64,000 bases of DNA from Altericroceibacterium endophyticum (lineage in GTDB: Bacteria > Pseudomonadota > Alphaproteobacteria > Sphingomonadales > Sphingomonadaceae). Below are positions 55,972-64,000 of the stretch, in pieces. The position numbers were made by a program, and so were the translations under genes. Where the stretch lies: assembly GCF_009827595.1 (NCBI RefSeq), contig NZ_WTYT01000004.1:133317-197316 (forward strand). The letters run 5' to 3'. The notes under the pieces are model-generated. The model was not told the DNA's origin. It was given only the letters and a program-made list of their open reading frames with translations, and did not search any database. Position 1 is the stretch's first letter. Each line of letters begins with the position of its first letter.

Positions 55972-56463
55972 TTATTCGGCAGCTTCAGCTGCTTCAGCCT
56001 TCTTCGGCGCGGTCACTTCAACCGAACCGCCAGCCTTTTCAATGGCCTCGATGGCACCCTTGGATGCCCCGGCAACCTTGAAAGCGACCTTGGCTTTCAG
56101 TTCGCCCTTGCCGAGCAAACGAACGCCATCCTTGCCGCCGCGCGTCAGACCGGCAGCCTTCAAAGCCGCCTGATCAACTGTGCCGGAAGCGTCAAGCTTA
56201 CTCGAGTCGATGAACTTCTGGATCATGCCAATGTTCACCTCGGCATAGTCCTTGCCGAACGGATTGTTGAAGCCGCGCTTAGGCAGACGCATATGCAACG
56301 GCATCTGGCCGCCTTCGAAGCCCTTCACGGCCACGCCGGAACGAGCCTTCTGGCCCTTCTGACCACGTGCGGCAGTCTTGCCTTTACCCGAACCGATACC
56401 ACGGCCCACGCGCATGCGGGACTTACGGGCACCTTCATTGTCGCGGATTTCATTCAGTTTCAT
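55972..56463 (-). CDS. rplO: 50S ribosomal protein L15
   Basis: 163 residues. [40 protein letters not shown] and [20 protein letters not shown] are L15 signatures. An Ala/Glu-rich tail ([10 protein letters not shown]) extends about 15 residues beyond E. coli L15. It is separated from rpmD by 157 bp containing a terminator-like hairpin and a possible promoter. Confidence 0.97.
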   Translation of the reverse strand: MKLNEIRDNEGARKSRMRVGRGIGSGKGKTAARGQKGQKARSGVAVKGFEGGQMPLHMRLPKRGFNNPFGKDYAEVNIGMIQKFIDSSKLDASGTVDQAALKAAGLTRGGKDGVRLLGKGELKAKVAFKVAGASKGAIEAIEKAGGSVEVTAPKKAEAAEAAE

Positions 56464-56508
56464 AATTGCACTCGCTTTCGCTTTGTTCGCGCTGATAGGG
56501 AAGCGGGT

Positions 56509-56537
56509 CGCATAGGGTAATGCGTCCGCTCTGTGAA
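56509..56537 (-). promoter_or_regulatory. Possible promoter for rplO-secY-adk
   Basis: On the minus strand TTCACA (56537-56532) and TATGCG (56514-56509) are 17 bp apart, upstream of rplO and downstream of the hairpin 56567-56594. The -35 fits well and the -10 poorly. It is listed because a terminator here would call for a new promoter. Confidence 0.3.
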
Positions 56538-56566
56538 CCCCCTACCTGTCAGGCAGGGATATAAAG

Positions 56567-56594
56567 AAAACCCCGAGCACACGGCCCGGGGTTT
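56567..56594 (-). terminator. Terminator-like hairpin inside the ribosomal operon, between rpmD and rplO
   Basis: Arms AAACCCCG (56568-56575) and CGGGGTTT (56587-56594) around an 11-nt loop; on the minus strand the stem runs into TTTTCTTTAT. It has the form of an intrinsic terminator 27 bp after rpmD, in the middle of the spc-type gene order. Partial termination or attenuation is inferred. Confidence 0.72.
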
Positions 56595-56620
56595 CTTGAA
56601 CCGGCAATGAGGCGGCGGTC

Positions 56621-56797
56621 TTAATCGACCACTGCGACCATATGCGGCAATTTTGCGATAGCGCCACGTACTTCAGCGGTATCTTCCAATTCCACCACGC
56701 GATGCATCTTGCCGAGACCCAGGCCGATCAGAATTTTCTTCTGGCTTTCCGGGCGGCGGATCGGCGAACCGATCTGCTTGATCTTAATTTTCGCCAT
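56621..56797 (-). CDS. rpmD: 50S ribosomal protein L30
   Basis: 58 residues, too short for many gene finders. Translation from ATG 56797 begins [20 protein letters not shown], continues [20 protein letters not shown] and ends LPHMVAVVD, a complete L30 (IxxxxSxIxRxxxQKxxLxxLGLxKxxxxV). It lies between rpsE (6-bp gap) and rplO, the usual place. Confidence 0.97.
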   Translation of the reverse strand: MAKIKIKQIGSPIRRPESQKKILIGLGLGKMHRVVELEDTAEVRGAIAKLPHMVAVVD

Positions 56798-56803
56798 GAT
56801 GAA

Positions 56804-57592
56804 TTACTCCACGACTGCCGCGGCATCAGCTTCCGCTTCAGCCACGCTCGCACCGCCACGGCCGAGAAGATCAGCGATCTTCTTGCCCCGACGCTGAGCA
56901 ACAGACTTCGGTGAAGTCTGATTCTGCAGAGCGTCGAAAGTGGCGCGGATCATGTTATAGGGATTGGATGAACCGACCGACTTGGTCACAACATCGGCGA
57001 CGCCAAGGCTTTCGAAAACGGCGCGCATCGGACCACCGGCGATGATGCCGGTACCAGCAGGTGCCGAACGAACATTCACCTTACCGGCACCGAAACGGCC
57101 CTTGCCGTCATGATGCAGCGTGCGGCCTTCCTTCAGCGCAACGCGCACCATCTTTTTCTTGGCAGCTGCGGTAGCCTTGTTAATGGCTTCCGGAACTTCG
57201 CGAGCCTTGCCATGACCAAAGCCAACGCGGCCCTTGCCATCGCCCACGACAACCAAAGCTGCGAAGCCGAAGCGCTTACCACCCTTAACCGTCTTGGAAA
57301 CACGGTTGATGTGGACCAGCTTTTCGATCAGCTCTTCGCCATCGTCGTCCTGGTTACGGCCGCCACGGCGATCATCACGACCACCACGGCCACGGCCACG
57401 GCCACCACCGCGATCGTCACGCCCGCCACGGCCACGGCCGCCACGGTTGTTGTTTTCGCGCTGCTGCGGCTGAGCACCGGCTTCGGCGGACTGATTTTCA
57501 GCCGCTTCGGTCGGAGCAGTGGTCGGCGTAGGCGTGGAGCCTGCGTTATCGACCTTCGGGGTTTCCTGGGTGTTGTTTTCTTCAGCCATCAT
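56804..57592 (-). CDS. rpsE: 30S ribosomal protein S5 with long RGG-rich N-terminal extension
   Basis: 262 residues against about 166 for E. coli S5. The S5 core begins near residue 85 ([48 protein letters not shown]) and continues to the dsRNA-binding and C-terminal domains. Residues 1-80 are low-complexity: a Thr/Pro/Ala/Glu stretch, then Gly-Arg-Asp repeats ([20 protein letters not shown]). The C terminus also carries an Ala/Glu tail. The start overlaps the rplR stop (ATGA), so no shorter start fits better. S5 acts in decoding accuracy. Confidence 0.95.
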   Translation of the reverse strand: MMAEENNTQETPKVDNAGSTPTPTTAPTEAAENQSAEAGAQPQQRENNNRGGRGRGGRDDRGGGRGRGRGGRDDRRGGRNQDDDGEELIEKLVHINRVSKTVKGGKRFGFAALVVVGDGKGRVGFGHGKAREVPEAINKATAAAKKKMVRVALKEGRTLHHDGKGRFGAGKVNVRSAPAGTGIIAGGPMRAVFESLGVADVVTKSVGSSNPYNMIRATFDALQNQTSPKSVAQRRGKKIADLLGRGGASVAEAEADAAAVVE

Positions 57593-57936
57593 CAGAACTC
57601 CAGCCCGCCTTCGCGGGCGGCGTCGGCCAGCGCTTTGACGCGACCATGGAACAGGAACCCGCCGCGATCGAACACGACGGACGTCACGCCAGCCTTCTTG
57701 GCAGCTGCGGCAATATCCTTGCCCACCTTGGCAGCGGCGTCGGAATTGGCGCCTGTGCCCTTGTCACCGAGGGTCGAAGCGGCGGCCAAAGTGCGGCCGG
57801 CCTGATCGTCGATGATCTGAGCATAGATGTGCTGCCCGGTGCGGTGCACCGACAGACGGGGACGGTTGGAACCGCGCGCTTTGAGAGCGGTGCGCACACG
57901 AGCGCGGCGACGTTCGAAAAGAGAAAGCTTTGCCAT
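57592..57936 (-). CDS. rplR: 50S ribosomal protein L18
   Basis: 114 residues from ATG 57936 ([20 protein letters not shown]); longer readings upstream run into rplF and are not L18-like. [20 protein letters not shown] and the end [29 protein letters not shown] are L18 signatures; it binds 5S rRNA in the central protuberance. It overlaps rpsE by one base and follows rplF directly. Confidence 0.97.
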   Translation of the reverse strand: MAKLSLFERRRARVRTALKARGSNRPRLSVHRTGQHIYAQIIDDQAGRTLAAASTLGDKGTGANSDAAAKVGKDIAAAAKKAGVTSVVFDRGGFLFHGRVKALADAAREGGLEF

Positions 57937-57937
57937 C

Positions 57938-58471
57938 TTACTTCTTCTTCCCTTCCTTGCGGAAGATGTACTCGCCGCGATACTTGATACCCTTGCCCTT
58001 ATAGGGTTCCGGGGTCCGCCACTGACGGATCTCAGCAGCAAACTGGCCGACGGACTGTTTGTCGATACCACTGATTTCAATCGTGGTCTGATCCGGGGTT
58101 TTCACCTCGAGCCCTTCGGGAATGTCAAGATTGACATCGTGGCTGTAGCCAAGCTGAAGGTTCAGAACCTTGCCCTTGACGGCAGCACGATAACCAACAC
58201 CACTGATTTCAAGCGTCTTGGAATAACCTTCCACAACGCCATCAACCAGATTGGCAACCATCGTACGCTGCATGCCCCAGAAGGAACGCGACTTTTTGGT
58301 TTGATTGATCGGAGTGACCGTGATGCCGGCATCATCGAGTTTATACTCGACGAGATCCGTCAGACCCATGGAAAGAGTTCCCTTGGGACCTTTGACGGTC
58401 AGCACGCGATCGTCGATATTCGCGGTGACGCCACTGGGGATCGCCACCGGTCTTTTACCGATGCGGCTCAT
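57938..58471 (-). CDS. rplF: 50S ribosomal protein L6
   Basis: 177 residues, standard length. [20 protein letters not shown] opens the first repeat; the conserved C-terminal region reads [19 protein letters not shown] then [21 protein letters not shown]6 sits near the factor-binding site of the large subunit. Start overlaps the rpsH stop by one base. Confidence 0.98.
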   Translation of the reverse strand: MSRIGKRPVAIPSGVTANIDDRVLTVKGPKGTLSMGLTDLVEYKLDDAGITVTPINQTKKSRSFWGMQRTMVANLVDGVVEGYSKTLEISGVGYRAAVKGKVLNLQLGYSHDVNLDIPEGLEVKTPDQTTIEISGIDKQSVGQFAAEIRQWRTPEPYKGKGIKYRGEYIFRKEGKKK

Positions 58472-58866
58472 CAGAAGACCTCCGCCAGCACTTCGCCACC
58501 GACATTATGCGTCCGTGCTTCGGCATCCGAGAGCACGCCACGCGGCGTCGAGACGATGGTGATGCCAAGACCGTTGCGGACATTCGGCAGTTCCTTGGAA
58601 CCCGAATAAACACGGCGGCCCGGCTTGGACACGCGGGCGACATGCTTGATAGCAGGTTCGCCTTCGAAATATTTCAGTTCAATGCGCAGAGCAGGATGCT
58701 TGCCCGTGGCGTCTTCAGAGAAACCACGGATGAAGCCTTCACGCTTCAGCACTTCAAGAACATTCGCACGCAGCTTGCTGGCGGGAGAAAGGACAGAATC
58801 CTTCTTCGCCTGCTGGCCGTTGCGGATACGGGTGAGCATATCACCCAGGGGATCGGTCATAGCCAT
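58471..58866 (-). CDS. rpsH: 30S ribosomal protein S8
   Basis: 131 residues. [20 protein letters not shown] and the C-terminal [27 protein letters not shown] are S8 signatures; S8 binds 16S rRNA helix 21 and, in E. coli, represses the spc operon. The frame opens MAMTDP, so ATG 58860 is a possible alternative start. The gene is 11 bp after rpsN. Confidence 0.98.
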   Translation of the reverse strand: MAMTDPLGDMLTRIRNGQQAKKDSVLSPASKLRANVLEVLKREGFIRGFSEDATGKHPALRIELKYFEGEPAIKHVARVSKPGRRVYSGSKELPNVRNGLGITIVSTPRGVLSDAEARTHNVGGEVLAEVF

Positions 58867-58877
58867 CTGTCAGATCC

Positions 58878-59183
58878 TCACCAGCTCGACTTGGTAACGC
58901 CTGGGATCAAGCCTTTATTGGCCAGATCACGCAGTTCGATACGGTTCAAGCCGAACTTACGGTAATAGCCGCGCGGACGGCCAGTGGTGGTGCAGCGATT
59001 GCGCACGCGGGTGGGATTCCCGTTGCGCGGAATTTCAGCCAGCTTCAGGCGGGCGATGAGGCGCTCGGTTTCGTCGAGCGACTTGTCATCGGCAACAGCC
59101 TTCAGCTTGGCGTATTTCGCCGCATATTTCTTAACGAGCTTCTTACGACGCTCGTTTTTATTGATCGAACTCAGTTTCGCCAT
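58878..59183 (-). CDS. rpsN: 30S ribosomal protein S14 (zinc-free type)
   Basis: 101 residues, the long form without the CxxC zinc motifs. [20 protein letters not shown] at the N terminus and [20 protein letters not shown] then RELANKG-like [18 protein letters not shown] at the end are S14 signatures. Located in the small-subunit head; standard position between rplE and rpsH. Confidence 0.98.
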   Translation of the reverse strand: MAKLSSINKNERRKKLVKKYAAKYAKLKAVADDKSLDETERLIARLKLAEIPRNGNPTRVRNRCTTTGRPRGYYRKFGLNRIELRDLANKGLIPGVTKSSW

Positions 59184-59210
59184 TGGACTTAAGCTCTCTT
59201 CCTAGCGGCT

Positions 59211-59792
59211 TCAGGCCGCTTCCTTTTCTGCCTGCTCATCGGCAGGGAACGGGAAACCGAACAAACGCAGCAATTCGCGTGCTTCTTCGTCGGTCTTAGC
59301 GGTGGTGGTGACGATGATATCCATGCCACGGACTGTATCGATTTGGTCGTAGCTGATCTCAGGGAAGATGATCTGCTCTTTCAAACCCATGGCGTAGTTG
59401 CCACGGCCATCGAAACTCTTGGGGTTAAGCCCACGAAAGTCACGAATGCGCGGCATTGCGATCGTCACCAGACGGTCGAGAAATTCGTACATGCGTTCAC
59501 TGCGCAAGGTAACCTTGCAACCGATCGGCATGCCTTCGCGCAGCTTGAACTGTGCGATGGATTTCTTCGCTTTGGTGATTACCGGCTTCTGACCAGCAAT
59601 CTTTTCCATTTCGGCGGCTGCAATCTGAACCTTTTTCTTGTCCTGACTGGCTTCGCCCACACCCATGTTGAGCGTGATCTTTTCCAGCTTGGGAACTTCG
59701 AGGCGGTTCTTGTAACCGAACTTTTCGGTCATCGCCTTGACGATTTCATCGTCGAAGCGCTGACGCATGCGGGGCGTGTAATTCTCAGCCAT
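59211..59792 (-). CDS. rplE: 50S ribosomal protein L5
   Basis: 193 residues. [40 protein letters not shown] and [20 protein letters not shown] are L5 signatures; L5 carries 5S rRNA into the large subunit. The N and C termini are each slightly longer than in E. coli L5 (179). Overlaps rplX by 8 bp. Confidence 0.98.
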   Translation of the reverse strand: MAENYTPRMRQRFDDEIVKAMTEKFGYKNRLEVPKLEKITLNMGVGEASQDKKKVQIAAAEMEKIAGQKPVITKAKKSIAQFKLREGMPIGCKVTLRSERMYEFLDRLVTIAMPRIRDFRGLNPKSFDGRGNYAMGLKEQIIFPEISYDQIDTVRGMDIIVTTTAKTDEEARELLRLFGFPFPADEQAEKEAA

Positions 59793-60105
59793 CGATTGTC
59801 TCTCCGGACTTTACAGCAACCCGGACCTTTTTGCCGTCACGCTCTTCAAAGCGGACGCGGGTCGGTTTGCCGTCCTTCGGATCAGCGATCGCAACCTTGG
59901 CAATCGCCATCGGCGCGGGCGCACGATCGATGCCGCCCTGCGGGTTCACCTGGGTCGGCTTGCGGTGACGAGCAGCGACATTAACGCCGTCCACCACTAC
60001 TTTGCCATCCTTCGGCATCACTTTGGATACCGTACCGGTGCGGCCCTTGTCCTTACCGGACAGAACGACGACCTGGTCACCCTTCTTGATCTTCGAAGCA
60101 GCCAT
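59785..60105 (-). CDS. rplX: 50S ribosomal protein L24
   Basis: 106 residues. The KOW motif [20 protein letters not shown] opens the protein, followed by [19 protein letters not shown] and [14 protein letters not shown], typical of L24, an early assembly initiator of the large subunit. Overlaps both neighbours slightly: rplN by one base and rplE by 8 bp. Confidence 0.98.
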   Translation of the reverse strand: MAASKIKKGDQVVVLSGKDKGRTGTVSKVMPKDGKVVVDGVNVAARHRKPTQVNPQGGIDRAPAPMAIAKVAIADPKDGKPTRVRFEERDGKKVRVAVKSGETIDG

Positions 60106-60473
60106 TAGAGCACCTCCGGAGCAAGCGAAATGATCTTCATGAAACCCTTGTAGCGCAGTTCGCGGACTACCGGGCCAAAGATACGCGTACCGACGGGTTC
60201 TTCGTTCTTATTGACGAGAACAGCGGCATTGCTGTCGAAACGGATGACCGAACCGTCGGGACGGCGGACATCCTTCTTCGTGCGAACGATCACCGCGCGG
60301 TGAACATCGCCCTTCTTAACGCGTGCACGTGGCTGTGCCTCCTTCACGGAGACAACAATCACGTCACCGACGCTCGCAGTACGACGCTTCGAGCCACCCA
60401 GCACTTTAATGCACTGGACGCGCTTGGCGCCGCTGTTATCCGCGACGTCGAGATTGGATTGCATCTGGATCAT
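60105..60473 (-). CDS. rplN: 50S ribosomal protein L14
   Basis: 122 residues, exact family length. [40 protein letters not shown] and [20 protein letters not shown] are L14 signatures; L14 forms an intersubunit bridge. Lies 70 bp after rpsQ, a slightly wide gap for this block. Confidence 0.98.
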   Translation of the reverse strand: MIQMQSNLDVADNSGAKRVQCIKVLGGSKRRTASVGDVIVVSVKEAQPRARVKKGDVHRAVIVRTKKDVRRPDGSVIRFDSNAAVLVNKNEEPVGTRIFGPVVRELRYKGFMKIISLAPEVL

Positions 60474-60543
60474 TGATCCGGTTCCTTCTCGTTAGGCTTG
60501 CCGGAACAAGTCCGGCAGTTCCAAAAACGCTTCGCTATACGAC

Positions 60544-60813
60544 TTAGATGTCGGCTTCAACCGCGGCGGTCGAACCAGCCTGAAGACGGTCTTTGACAAT
60601 CCAGGTCTTGGTCTTGGAGATCGGTTTGGTCTCCTCGATGCGAACCTGCTCGCCCGTCTTGTAGACGTTCTCTTCGTCATGCGCGTGGTACTTCTTCGAA
60701 CGGCGGATGATTTTCCCGTAAAGCGGGTGCTTCACCTTCCGTTCGACCAGTACGGTTACAGTCTTGTCGGTCTTGTCGGAGACCACGGTTCCGATCAGAA
60801 TACGTTTCGGCAT
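60544..60813 (-). CDS. rpsQ: 30S ribosomal protein S17
   Basis: 89 residues from ATG 60813 ([20 protein letters not shown]); an upstream extension of the frame would overlap rpmC and is not S17. [20 protein letters not shown] and [20 protein letters not shown] then ISKTKTW are S17 OB-fold signatures. It binds the 5' domain of 16S rRNA. Confidence 0.97.
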   Translation of the reverse strand: MPKRILIGTVVSDKTDKTVTVLVERKVKHPLYGKIIRRSKKYHAHDEENVYKTGEQVRIEETKPISKTKTWIVKDRLQAGSTAAVEADI

Positions 60814-60823
60814 CGTGTGCTCC

Positions 60824-61027
60824 TTACGCCTTTGCTGCGCGGGCGCGTTCGCCCTGCAACGTCTTGATGCGGGCGATCTCGCGACGGACTTCTTTGATCC
60901 GGGCGGGACGCTCCAGCTGATTGGTTGCCGATTGGAAGCGCAGATTGAACTGCTCACGCTTCAATTCGGTCATGTCGGCGCTCAGCTGGTCATCAGTCTT
61001 GGCGCGGATATCTTCGATACTGGCCAT
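60824..61027 (-). CDS. rpmC: 50S ribosomal protein L29
   Basis: 67 residues. The two-helix L29 pattern is present: [53 protein letters not shown]29 sits near the peptide exit tunnel where trigger factor and SRP dock. Two bases after rplP and 10 bp before rpsQ. Confidence 0.97.
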   Translation of the reverse strand: MASIEDIRAKTDDQLSADMTELKREQFNLRFQSATNQLERPARIKEVRREIARIKTLQGERARAAKA

Positions 61028-61029
61028 GA

Positions 61030-61461
61030 TTAACCCTCCAGATGCGAGGTGTCACCCAGACGGGCAACGACCTTGGTCTTGATCGGCAGCTTCATCGCCG
61101 CACGTTCGAATGCTTCTGCCGCAAGCGGGCCGGGAACACCGTCCAGCTCGAACATGATCCGACCGGGTTTGACACGAGCGGCCCAGAATTCGACCGAGCC
61201 CTTGCCCTTACCCTGACGAACTTCGGCAGGCTTTTTCGACACAGGAACATCGGGGAACACACGGATCCAAAGACGGCCCTGACGGCGGATGTGACGCGTA
61301 ATCGCGCGGCGAGCCGCTTCGATCTGGCGTGCGGTAATCCGCTCGGGTTCCATCGCCTTCAGCCCATAAGAGCCGAAGTTCAGATCGGTACCACCCTTGG
61401 CGTTGCCGTGGATACGACCTTTAAACGCCTTGCGGAATTTGGTTTTCTTCGGTTGCAGCAT
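61030..61461 (-). CDS. rplP: 50S ribosomal protein L16
   Basis: 143 residues. [40 protein letters not shown] and [20 protein letters not shown] are L16 signatures; L16 helps shape the A site of the large subunit. It lies 22 bp downstream of rpsC and two bases upstream of rpmC. Confidence 0.98.
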   Translation of the reverse strand: MLQPKKTKFRKAFKGRIHGNAKGGTDLNFGSYGLKAMEPERITARQIEAARRAITRHIRRQGRLWIRVFPDVPVSKKPAEVRQGKGKGSVEFWAARVKPGRIMFELDGVPGPLAAEAFERAAMKLPIKTKVVARLGDTSHLEG

Positions 61462-61483
61462 TGTTTCTACTCAGCTCCCGATC

Positions 61484-62179
61484 TCAACGCGCCGGCCGGA
61501 CGCCGGAAGTCTGTGCTTCCATCATCAGGCGGTCTTGCGACATCGGATCATTACCCAGGATTTCACCTTTGAAGATCCAGACTTTGATCCCGATGATGCC
61601 ATAAGCGGTCAGCGCTTCAGCGTCGGCGTAATCGACATTAGCCCGCAGCGTGTGCAACGGAACGCGGCCTTCACGATACCATTCGACACGGGCGATTTCT
61701 GCACCGCCGAGACGGCCACCGCAAACGATCTTGATGCCTTCGGCACCCAGACGCAGGGCAGACTGCACAGCGCGCTTCATCGCACGGCGGAAGGCGATAC
61801 GGCGGATCAGCTGATCGGCCACACCCTGAGCGACGAGCTTCGCGTCGATTTCCGGCTTGCGGATTTCAACGATGTTCAGCTTCACTTCGCTTGCAGTCAT
61901 CGAAGCCAGCTTCTTGCGAAGCTTTTCAATGTCTGCGCCCTTCTTGCCGATGATTACACCGGGACGAGCAGCATAGATCGAGATACGGCACAATTTGGCC
62001 GGACGCTCAATCACCACCTTCGAAATCGCGGCCTGCGGCAGCGACTTCATGATGTGCTTGCGGATCTCGATATCTTCCTTGAGCAGGTTCGCATAATCAC
62101 GCCCTTCGGCGTACCAACGGCTGTCCCAAGTACGGTTGATCTGCAGACGCAGGCCGATCGGATTGCTCTTTTGACCCAT
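61484..62179 (-). CDS. rpsC: 30S ribosomal protein S3
   Basis: 231 residues. [20 protein letters not shown] at the start; KH domain with [16 protein letters not shown] (GxxG loop); C-terminal domain with [31 protein letters not shown]3 lines the mRNA entry channel and contributes helicase activity with S4. It follows rplV by 3 bp. Confidence 0.98.
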   Translation of the reverse strand: MGQKSNPIGLRLQINRTWDSRWYAEGRDYANLLKEDIEIRKHIMKSLPQAAISKVVIERPAKLCRISIYAARPGVIIGKKGADIEKLRKKLASMTASEVKLNIVEIRKPEIDAKLVAQGVADQLIRRIAFRRAMKRAVQSALRLGAEGIKIVCGGRLGGAEIARVEWYREGRVPLHTLRANVDYADAEALTAYGIIGIKVWIFKGEILGNDPMSQDRLMMEAQTSGVRPAR

Positions 62180-62182
62180 CGA

Positions 62183-62560
62183 TCAGGCCTCCTCGACTTC
62201 GCGAACCACGATGCGCAGCCGACTGAACGGCTTGAGGATGCGCGTGGATTTACCACGGCCCCGCGTGTGGAAACGCTTCATGGTGATGGACTTACCAACA
62301 CTGGCTTCGGCAACCACAAGGGCGTCGACATCCAGATCATGGTTGTTCTCAGCATTGGCGATCGCACTGGCGAGCACCTTCTGCGCGTCCTTAGCCATCG
62401 CCCGCTTCGAGAAGCTGAGAATATTCAGAGCTTCTTCGGCTTTCTTGCCGCGGATCAGACCAGCGACGAGGTTCAGCTTCTGAGCAGAACCACGAATGGT
62501 CGTGCCTACGGCCAGAGCCTCGTTGTCGGCGACGCGACGGGGAGCTTTCTGCTTGCTCAT
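62183..62560 (-). CDS. rplV: 50S ribosomal protein L22
   Basis: 125 residues. [40 protein letters not shown] and [20 protein letters not shown] are L22 signatures; its beta-hairpin lines the exit tunnel and is where macrolide-resistance changes occur. Start overlaps the rpsS stop by one base. Confidence 0.98.
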   Translation of the reverse strand: MSKQKAPRRVADNEALAVGTTIRGSAQKLNLVAGLIRGKKAEEALNILSFSKRAMAKDAQKVLASAIANAENNHDLDVDALVVAEASVGKSITMKRFHTRGRGKSTRILKPFSRLRIVVREVEEA

Positions 62561-62835
62561 CAGCGCTTACCCTTCTTGTCGGCAGCGTGACCAGGGAAGC
62601 TGCGCGTGGGCGCAAATTCACCAAGCTTGTGGCCGACCATTTCTTCGTTGACCGTGACGGGAACGAATTTGTGGCCATTATAGACGCTGAACGTCAGACC
62701 TACGAAATCCGGCAAAATCGTCGAGCGACGCGACCAAGTCTTGATCGCACCACGGCCACCTGAATCCTGCGCACCTTGCGCTTTTTTCAGCAGGTGGAGA
62801 TCGACGAACGGACCTTTCCAGACGGAACGTGCCAT
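62560..62835 (-). CDS. rpsS: 30S ribosomal protein S19
   Basis: 91 residues. [40 protein letters not shown] and [20 protein letters not shown] are S19 signatures; S19 lies in the small-subunit head with S13. It is 6 bp after rplB and overlaps rplV by one base. Confidence 0.98.
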   Translation of the reverse strand: MARSVWKGPFVDLHLLKKAQGAQDSGGRGAIKTWSRRSTILPDFVGLTFSVYNGHKFVPVTVNEEMVGHKLGEFAPTRSFPGHAADKKGKR

Positions 62836-62841
62836 GTTCGA

Positions 62842-63678
62842 TTACCTCTTTTTCTTCGCGTGGCGCGAACGGATGATCATCTTGTCCGTCTGCTTGTTAT
62901 TACGGGTACGAGCGCCCTTAGTGGGCTTACCCCAAGGCGTCACAGGATGACGACCACCAGAGGTACGGCCTTCACCACCACCATGGGGGTGATCGACCGG
63001 GTTCTTCGCAACACCGCGAGTCAGCGGACGCTTGCCCATCCAACGGCGACGACCGGCCTTGGCCAGCGTCTGGTTGCCATTGTCAGGATTGGACACGGCG
63101 CCAACCGTACCCATGCAGTCACCGCGCAGGTAACGCTGTTCGCCCGAATTCAGACGAACGATCACCAGGCCGCGGTCACGGCCTACAAGCTGGACATACG
63201 AACCGGCACTACGGGCGATCTGGCCGCCCTTTGCCGGCTTCATTTCGACATTGTGGCAGATCGTGCCGACCGGCATTTGCGACAAGAGCATCGCATTGCC
63301 AGGCTTCACATCGACCTTCTCACCAGCGACAACCTTGTCACCCGGTGCAAGACGCTGCGGTGCGATGATGTAAGCGAGTTCGCCGTCATCATACTTCACC
63401 AGGGCGATGAAAGCAGTGCGGTTGGGATCGTATTCGATCCGCTCCACGGTGCCTTCAACGTCCCATTTGCGACGCTTGAAGTCCACATAGCGGTACTTTT
63501 GCTTGTGACCGCCGCCGATGCCACGCGAGGTGACATGACCTTTATTGTTCCGGCCACCGGTTTTGCGCTTGCCTTCCGTGAGCGACTTGACCGGCTTGCC
63601 CTTATAGAGCGCCGATTTGTCGACCAGGATGAGGCCGCGACGTGCGGGGCTCGTTGGTTTATAGTTCTTGAGTGCCAT
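62842..63678 (-). CDS. rplB: 50S ribosomal protein L2
   Basis: 278 residues. [40 protein letters not shown] and the C-terminal [20 protein letters not shown] with the conserved His near the peptidyl transferase centre are L2 signatures. It binds 23S rRNA and bridges the subunits. It starts 12 bp downstream of rplW. Confidence 0.98.
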   Translation of the reverse strand: MALKNYKPTSPARRGLILVDKSALYKGKPVKSLTEGKRKTGGRNNKGHVTSRGIGGGHKQKYRYVDFKRRKWDVEGTVERIEYDPNRTAFIALVKYDDGELAYIIAPQRLAPGDKVVAGEKVDVKPGNAMLLSQMPVGTICHNVEMKPAKGGQIARSAGSYVQLVGRDRGLVIVRLNSGEQRYLRGDCMGTVGAVSNPDNGNQTLAKAGRRRWMGKRPLTRGVAKNPVDHPHGGGEGRTSGGRHPVTPWGKPTKGARTRNNKQTDKMIIRSRHAKKKR

Positions 63679-63690
63679 CGTTCTCTAGCC

Positions 63691-63999
63691 TCAGATACCG
63701 CTGGTGACGTCGATGGACTGGCCGTCGGCCAGCGTCACGATCGCCTTTTTCATGTCGGTGCGCTTATAGGGGCGACCCCGCCAGCGCTTCGTCTTGCCCT
63801 TTTGCACGATCGTGTTCACGCCGGTGACCTTGACGTCGAAAATCGCTTCAACCGCATCTTTGATCTGCGGCTTGGTCGAATCGTCAGACACCTTGAAAAC
63901 AACCGCATTATGCTCGGAGAGCAAAGTGGTCTTTTCCGTGATGTGCGGAGCAAGGATCACGTCGTAATGACGGGCGTCGATTTCCTGCTTTTTAGCCAT
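63691..63999 (-). CDS. rplW: 50S ribosomal protein L23
   Basis: 102 residues, complete: ATG 63999 is one base from the window edge. [40 protein letters not shown] and the end [15 protein letters not shown] are L23 signatures; it is the docking site for trigger factor and SRP at the exit tunnel. The upstream S10 operon genes should lie just to the right. Confidence 0.97.
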   Translation of the reverse strand: MAKKQEIDARHYDVILAPHITEKTTLLSEHNAVVFKVSDDSTKPQIKDAVEAIFDVKVTGVNTIVQKGKTKRWRGRPYKRTDMKKAIVTLADGQSIDVTSGI

Positions 64000-64000
64000 T

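Noticed and set aside
61397-62590. 397-codon open frame on the plus strand
   Set aside because: Antisense to rpsC and rplV, which are certain.

Overview
The window looks like chromosomal DNA of an alphaproteobacterium, most likely a sphingomonad (Sphingomonadales, Erythrobacteraceae-like). Three things point that way: the ribosomal block runs spc to alpha with adk between secY and rpsM, recG, sdhE and mfd sit together, and malate dehydrogenase, sucD, sucA, sucB and lpdA form one TCA cluster. GC content is moderately high, genes are dense, and no insertion sequence, integrase, prophage or CRISPR array is visible. This placement is inferred from gene order and protein character, not from a database search.

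Layout. 1-441: start of an aldehyde dehydrogenase gene that runs off the left edge. 543-8787: DNA repair and housekeeping (recG, sdhE, mfd, an EAL-domain c-di-GMP protein, NAD kinase). 8921-8995: tRNA-Asn(GUU), followed by a gene-poor strip with a broken XRE-type regulator. 9407-13532: a five-gene plus-strand cluster (DUF2946 protein, DUF2244-like protein, His-rich small membrane protein, Met-rich TonB-dependent receptor, dedicated TonB) that looks like copper uptake. 13722-21064: a six-gene minus-strand operon (HPt protein, BcsB-like periplasmic protein, NfrB-like glycosyltransferase, polytopic membrane protein, REC plus degenerate GGDEF regulator, outer-membrane barrel). It looks like an exopolysaccharide synthesis and export system that is neither classical cellulose (Bcs) nor classical Nfr, and is the best candidate here for an undescribed system. 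21222-24710: an ABC1/UbiB-family kinase, a GXWXG/DUF4334 protein, an RNA 2',3'-cyclic phosphodiesterase family protein and an HdeD-like membrane protein. 24788-27286: a Slam-type outer-membrane translocator with a TbpB-like surface lipoprotein (type XI secretion). 27565-33527: M3 peptidase, SleB-like cell wall hydrolase, a small unknown protein and a membrane GGDEF-EAL protein.

33845-41449 is the TCA operon mdh-sucD-sucA-sucB-lpdA. It lacks sucC and has RNA hairpins in the mdh/sucD and sucD/sucA gaps. 41508-46450 is a TetR-controlled three-component EmrAB-type efflux system with two near-identical palindromes, one over the ribosome binding site of each divergent gene. 46520-50847 holds a TRIC-type channel, two related Arg/Tyr/Asp-rich secreted proteins and an S9 prolyl oligopeptidase. 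50975-63999 is the ribosomal protein block on the minus strand, rplW through rplQ. It includes an S5 with a long RGG-rich N-terminal extension and a terminator-like hairpin between rpmD and rplO.

Much of the accessory content concerns the cell envelope: TonB import, surface lipoprotein display, polysaccharide export, efflux and wall hydrolysis. Three separate c-di-GMP-type proteins (6564-7889, 14546-15514, 31554-33527) suggest that surface or biofilm state is regulated.
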